Shown here: piece after piece, positions 59,151 through 64,000 of the stretch | Layout of the letters: each line of letters begins with the position of its first letter | Position numbering within the stretch: the first letter of the stretch is position 1 | Source of the DNA: Rotaria macrura | Lineage: Eukaryota > Rotifera > Eurotatoria > Philodinida > Philodinidae | Length of the DNA: 64,000 nt | Assembly (NCBI GenBank): GCA_900239685.1 | Contig: OENT01000088.1 | Location: 62,001-126,000 of the forward strand | Reading direction: 5' to 3' | Position numbers and translations under genes: made by a program | The notes under the pieces: model-generated | Database searches by the model: none | Told to the model about the DNA's origin: nothing | What the model saw: the letters and a program-made list of their open reading frames with translations, nothing else

Positions 59151-59511
59151 TTAGCCGTATTTAAATGGACCCATTGGATTCGCATCATCTCCTTTATTAT
59201 TGTTTCCTAAATAAACCAAAAATTAGTGGTCCAAATCAGTTTTGTTTTGTAAAATAAAAAAAAACAAACTAACGATATGCGCAAAGAGCTGATGATAATG
59301 GGAGTGGTCGAAATTGTAAACGATAATCACACAAAGGAGAATTACGTTTTTCCAATAATGGATTCATTGCAACTGATTGTCTAAGAAAACGCTGCATTTC
59401 AACATCATCCGTGTTACTGTTCATTTGATCTTCATTAAATTGGTATGTAGATGGATATGCCATAACCGATGTGCTGATAAGCACAATCAATGCAAAGAAT
59501 AATATTGACAT
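59151..59511 (-). CDS. Secreted, probably amidated peptide precursor with a two-Cys ring
   Basis: Two minus-strand exons, 59511-59274 and 59206-59151, give a 97-aa protein. Reading straight through instead stops at once after residue 80, right at a gttagt donor; the downstream ttag acceptor restores the frame. Residues 1-18 (MSILFFALIVLISTSVMA) are a clear signal peptide. A dibasic site, KR at 55-56, would release a C-terminal peptide of about 41 residues containing C61 and C77, 15 residues apart, which could form one disulphide. The protein ends GPFKYG, and a C-terminal Gly directly before the stop is the usual donor of an amide, so the product would end in FKY-amide. This is the layout of a neuropeptide or peptide-hormone precursor. 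I do not recognise the family. It lies 310 bp downstream of a similar precursor on the same strand. A TATA-like element lies near 59614-59622. Confidence 0.78.
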
Positions 59512-59821
59512 ATTAGATATACACTTTTCTAAGTTTGATGTTCACGTTTAAAATTTTTCTTTCTACTGATAGTCGTACGGAATTTGATGTACTATACTAA
59601 GTTAAATCTCTGTCTATATAATGCTTCTTAGATGTAGGTGTTTAACATAAAACAATAAAACTTCGATTTCAATGACGTACACCAATTATTTTAATGTTTT
59701 TTTTCTTTTCTTGCTAAATTTCTGTCTGCTATTTGACAAAGACACAATCTGTATGTCGATTACGTTTATTAAAAAGCAAAAAAGAAAAAGCATATTTTCT
59801 TATTGTCAATTATAATCATGT
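59512..59821. promoter_or_regulatory. Gap between the two peptide genes (promoter and 3' flank)
   Basis: 310 bp holding the poly(A) signal of the upstream precursor (59765-59770) and a TATA-like ATTATATAG on the minus strand at about 59614-59622, some 100 bp before the downstream start codon. No coding sequence seen. Confidence 0.5.
59765..59770 (-). terminator. Polyadenylation signal for the LMRW-peptide gene
   Basis: TTTATT on + (AATAAA on minus), 52 bp after the minus-strand stop. Confidence 0.65.
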
Positions 59822-60160
59822 TCATCCCCATCGCATAAGATTGTCTCCAGCAGATTTTTCTTCTGATTCAAGAGTTGGCTTCATATGTTGATAGGTTGAT
59901 ACGCGAAACCATGAATTACGACTTGCCCGAGGATAATACGACAGTGAACGTCGATAGTTCTGAATGACTTGTTGTTGTTGTTGTTTAGGATAAATCATTA
60001 TTGGAATAAGATCATCCTCATTTATATTGTATGGAATATTATAAGGTACACTATTGTCTTCATACGTAGCAGCATATATCGGATGACGTATTGTTAAACA
60101 TGAAATGAATAGCATGGATGAAATAAGAAAACCAATTGAAAAGATAAAAGATGTTGACAT
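59822..60160 (-). CDS. Secreted, probably amidated peptide precursor ending LMRW-Gly
   Basis: A single minus-strand frame of 112 codons. Residues 1 to about 21 or 30 are hydrophobic (FIFSIGFLISSMLFIS core) and fit a signal peptide, with possible cleavage after Cys21 or Ala30. A polar propeptide with a Gln run (60-64) follows. A dibasic RR at 70-71 precedes the last 41 residues, which begin SLSYYPRASRNSWF. The protein ends NLMRWG before the stop, so processing could give a Trp-amide terminus. It has no Cys ring, unlike its downstream neighbour, but the plan (signal, propeptide, dibasic site, ~40-residue terminal peptide, final Gly) is the same. I do not recognise the family; it lacks the W-x6-W spacing of myoinhibitory peptides. 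A TATA-like TTTATATATG lies near 60311-60320, about 150 bp upstream of the start. Confidence 0.72.
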   Translation of the reverse strand: MSTSFIFSIGFLISSMLFISCLTIRHPIYAATYEDNSVPYNIPYNINEDDLIPIMIYPKQQQQQVIQNYRRSLSYYPRASRNSWFRVSTYQHMKPTLESEEKSAGDNLMRWG

Positions 60161-63100
60161 CTTAATGAAACATAAATGAAGTTGTTCTTTTATGTTAACA
60201 AATGAAAAGAAATTCGAAGTAAAAGAAAAGAAAGAAAAGTAATTGAGGATAATCGCTTAAACACACACGCATTCTCTTAGCTAGAGAAAGCCTTTTCTTA
60301 TATTATTTCGCATATATAAATGCATAACGATCGAAAAATTATTTTCCCGACAAGGATTGGTTTCTTTTATTGTTAATAGAGTAGGGCGTATGCCAAATTT
60401 CATGTTTGTCTAAGACAAGCATGAAAATAATTCTTTCGAAGTATTATTTCTCACATGACTCTGAATCAGACAAAAGTAAAATGTTAACAAAGCAAAACAA
60501 AACGAAAGATATTTGTTTTATTAATAATTAGAAATAACTTTCATTGTTGATAACACTAACTTTGAGATTGCATCAACTAATATGAAACAGTTGCGATTGA
60601 AATTATGAAATGAACGATAAATTTCTAGTGAATCGATCGAAAATATGACCTGCTCTCTTATAGTTGTTCATACAGATAAACGATCTTTTTTGTTCCGTCT
60701 CAGGAAAATGACAGTACTACTTACATGTTACTTCAAAAGAATATTTGTCGCAGTTTTTCGTATAAATCTCAATAATGATCATCATGTATTTTCATTACTA
60801 ACGATAGAAAATAGCGAAGCTACTCAAAAGAAGTTTTTCCAGGGAAGTATTTTGTAGATCATTCTGTTGTATACTCATTTCCTGTAAAAATTAATGACTA
60901 TTTAAGTGAAATAATCAATTCTATGAAGTGTGATTAACACATAATCAGACATTTTGTACTTCACACCTACGCAATTATTTCTATTGTCTATCTTTACTGA
61001 ACTGACCTATGCATTACAACTCGATAGAGTTCTTTTCCCTATGGTTTCAAAGATCTATTATACTTTCTCTTTGAGGTGTTTTAACACTCTAGATATTTAA
61101 TCAAACGCCGGATTATCCTCTTGCATTCATTTTTTGTTAAATGAACGTTTTTTACCTTTTGATGCATTATATCTTTTTTGAAATGTTTCAAAGAAAAAGA
61201 AAACTACACACCCATATCCAAGTTTTACATCCTCTAAACATTCATATGAATAACAATGTCAACGAAATGGTAATAGCATTTGATATAACAATGCTGTTTT
61301 TAAAAAACCGATTGTAATTAGATATATAAATGAGAGAACGAAACTATTACTACGTCATGACACTCGTAATTTATTCATACACCTACCATTTGTTTTTTCC
61401 TCCAATAATCAATATCGATTGCACTCGGAAGCAATATAACTTTGTTTTCAAGCAATTGACTAGTTTAAGATTTCATGAACTTCTGCAATACATAATATTG
61501 AAAGGATTATGCCCAGCTGTCGCACTATAGCTGAAATCATTAGCATTCGTTATTGTTTGAGTCTATTTGAGAATTTAACAAAGTTATAACATACATTAAA
61601 AAGAAACTCTCAGATGATTAGTTTTCTTGAAATGTTTCAAAAGTTCATTTAAACTGTTTTCTCGTCATTGAATATAATTTAAGTCATTAAGATTGATCGG
61701 ATATTATCGTATGTAAACAATACATAATTATTTCCGATTCTGCTAAGCAAATAAAAGATCTTTCCTATAAATTTATCGTAAATTATGATGAAATTTTTTA
61801 AGATAAAAAAAAAACGGCAAAAGTCATATGCCGATAGAATACAAAACATACTACTTTCATGAACTCAGATTTTTATGTATCAGTCATTAAAAAAAAGACA
61901 ACGAACATTAAAGAAACTGTATAGCAGTATATCTAGATAAATACAGTGAGCAATCGATATCAACAAAATATATCTATAAACACAGTAGCATATTCACTTG
62001 ACAACTAGACGAGTGAAAGTAAAAGTCTAATAGAAATGCATTAATACTTATGAAGTATCTTACACATACATCTACTTCCTTATGGGGTTTAGGTACTTTT
62101 CATATATATCAGAAATTGACGTGATTTTAAAATGCTCGTTGATATTAAAAACTATTGGTTACTTTAATTAATATTAAAGATAAATTATTAAAGAAGATAG
62201 ACTTATGTCATAGTTGGTATATATATATATATATGTATGTATTAGTTTAGTAATAGTACTTTCAGTGTTTACTTTGGTTTATTTAATCTGATGAAATTTA
62301 TAAATCATTAGATGCCATCACGTGTTCATATAATCATCTCACGAAGTATGCTCTAAACAATTTTCATTTCGGTACTTGTTAGAAGTTTGAGAGTTTGCGT
62401 GTGTGTGGGATCGTAACATCGTTATAAAAATATATTTCAAATTTAATATGAATTTGCCGTCTGGGTAATGAGAACAAAAAATTAAAAAAATTATAGTTAT
62501 TTTCATGTGGGGAAAATACTATAAAAAGTCAATGATTCATTAAAATTACATCTTATTTAGTGTTTGTGAATAGAGACATAATTGATGAAATGTATTTCTT
62601 GTAATTTTTATGTACTATAGAAGAACGATGTCATTGTTTTCTTTTGTATTCTTTTTCTGTTGATGAGGAAAATACATAATACTAGACTATGACATGTTTC
62701 CTTGAAAAGTAACTCGGTGTTTGCTTTTAAAGAAGCTTAGATATTGTTCGATAGATAATCTTTTTGACAAGTTAATAAAAAAAGAGTGGCATGCCTATTA
62801 ATTTTTATAATGCAACAATAAATCGCAAAACATGACTAATTTCGATACCTGTTGAAAAATAGCCTTTACACTCACTGATTTGAACAGTTCACATGCCAGT
62901 AAAGAATGTGAATAATTAATGGATAGTTCGTAGGAAGAAACTTACATAAACTAGACTAATTGTTTTTTTTCTTGCAAGAAAACTATGAGGCTTCCCTTCT
63001 TCATGACCGGATGCTTTGCTTCATTTTTCATTTAGTAATATCTCATTCGTAAAAATAAAAACGCATGAAAAGATCAAGATAATGATAAAAATTTTCTTCA

Positions 63101-64000
63101 TTACTCCTACATTTGACTGTCTAGTTACACAAAAGAGTCATCAATCTATATTATGGCCACTAATTATTTGAAGATTTAAACAAAACTAGCTTTTTTTTCT
63201 AGATACTTGTTGTGTTTGTAAGTGAAATCGCATTTCAACTGAAAATTAAAAATTAAAATTAAAGAAAGGACAGAAAGGTGATTCATAGAGCACTGTTTGA
63301 TCACAGTGGACGAGACAAATGAATGACGATGATGTCGTAGATGTATTCAAGAGCTGAATTATTCAAGCCGAGAAAACCGTTGACCGACTGATCAATCATG
63401 CTGAATGCGTCATAACGTTAAACATGACGAATGGAATGTGTGCCATCAATATTCTATACAAAACTTGAACTGCCATTATTTTTCTGGGTTCATATACTGA
63501 ATTGTTTGTGTAGACTGTTTAAAAAAATGATGATGTAGTCCCCAAAGAGTAATAAATAGGATAATTTTCAAATTTCGACTCTAATCTATGCACAGAGAGA
63601 CTTATTTTTTGTGTAATTATTCTATCACGCAAATTTCAAACATTTCACTATCGTGCATTTGCTAAGATTTTATTGTAGAAAAACAAGTGACTCTTACATT
63701 TTTGCTATACGCCAACTGAGGTGACATTTCTATTCTCAGATAACAACAAGTCAAAGACTTTTCAAAACTTTTACAGAAGTATATTTTTGTCAAGATTATT
63801 TTGTAGACAAATTTTGAAATCGAAGAGTGATACTTGACAATGAGTACGTTATTCATTCAACACTTATACTATGGCAGTCTAACTTTGACTCGCTAGTAAA
63901 CTAAGAGTCACAGTTCTGTTAATCATTTTCATCAATTATTCAGATCTACACAACGAAAGACGTGCGGACTCGATCACTATCTATCCATGGAAGAACTACA
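60161..64000. other. Intergenic, no gene recognised
   Basis: Contains the promoter side of the LMRW-peptide gene, with a TATA-like element at about 60311-60320, and a (TA)n run at about 62218-62235. Frames of 60-70 codons here show no domain. The window ends without entering a recognisable gene. Confidence 0.55.
62218..62235. repeat. (TA)n microsatellite
   Basis: Short alternating TA run in gene-free sequence. Confidence 0.85.

Noticed and set aside
59822..60160. Myoinhibitory peptide (allatostatin B) identity
   Set aside because: That family needs repeated short W-x6-W-amide peptides; here there is one long peptide with Trp residues about 27 apart.

Overview
The window is AT-rich animal nuclear DNA. 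Every multi-exon gene splices with GT..AG introns, many only about 50-110 bp long, and the proteins are animal ones: a Mi-2/CHD4 remodeller, a G-protein beta-5 subunit, a neuronal-calcium-sensor protein, a peptide-type 7TM receptor and amidated peptide precursors. Small introns, low GC and CGT/CGA/TTA-rich codon use suggest a small invertebrate. A rotifer, perhaps bdelloid, is my best guess, but nothing here proves it.

Layout: 1-5.8 kb is gene-poor and holds two inverted-repeat (foldback/MITE-like) elements. 5.8-9.8 kb carries a small orphan gene, an NCS-type EF-hand gene and a single-exon 432-aa orphan membrane protein, all on +. 9.8-14.5 kb is empty. 14.5-20.4 kb is a divergent pair: MVB12 (ESCRT-I) on - and ELP3 (Elongator catalytic subunit) on +. 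21.0-23.2 kb is a 12-exon RGG-rich protein on +. 23.8-27.6 kb is a second divergent pair, WDR92/DNAAF10 on - and GNB5 on +, with start codons 191 bp apart. 30.1-32.9 kb is a three-exon 7TM receptor on +. 33-39.6 kb is empty. 39.7-48.9 kb is a complete CHD4/Mi-2 gene on +. 48.9-59.1 kb is gene-poor with several odd repeat tracts. 59.15-60.16 kb holds two adjacent secreted precursors on -, each ending in Gly before the stop. The rest is empty.

The conserved genes form no single pathway: tRNA wobble modification (ELP3), NuRD chromatin remodelling (CHD4), dynein-arm assembly (WDR92), endosomal sorting (MVB12) and neuronal signalling (GNB5, NCS, 7TM receptor, peptides). Exon structures were assembled by eye from splice sites, reading-frame closure and remembered family sequence; all close in frame. 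The least explained material is the peptide-precursor pair, the two orphan proteins, the RGG protein with phase-matched cassette exons, and the repeat structures at 3.0-3.9 kb and 51.4-54.9 kb.
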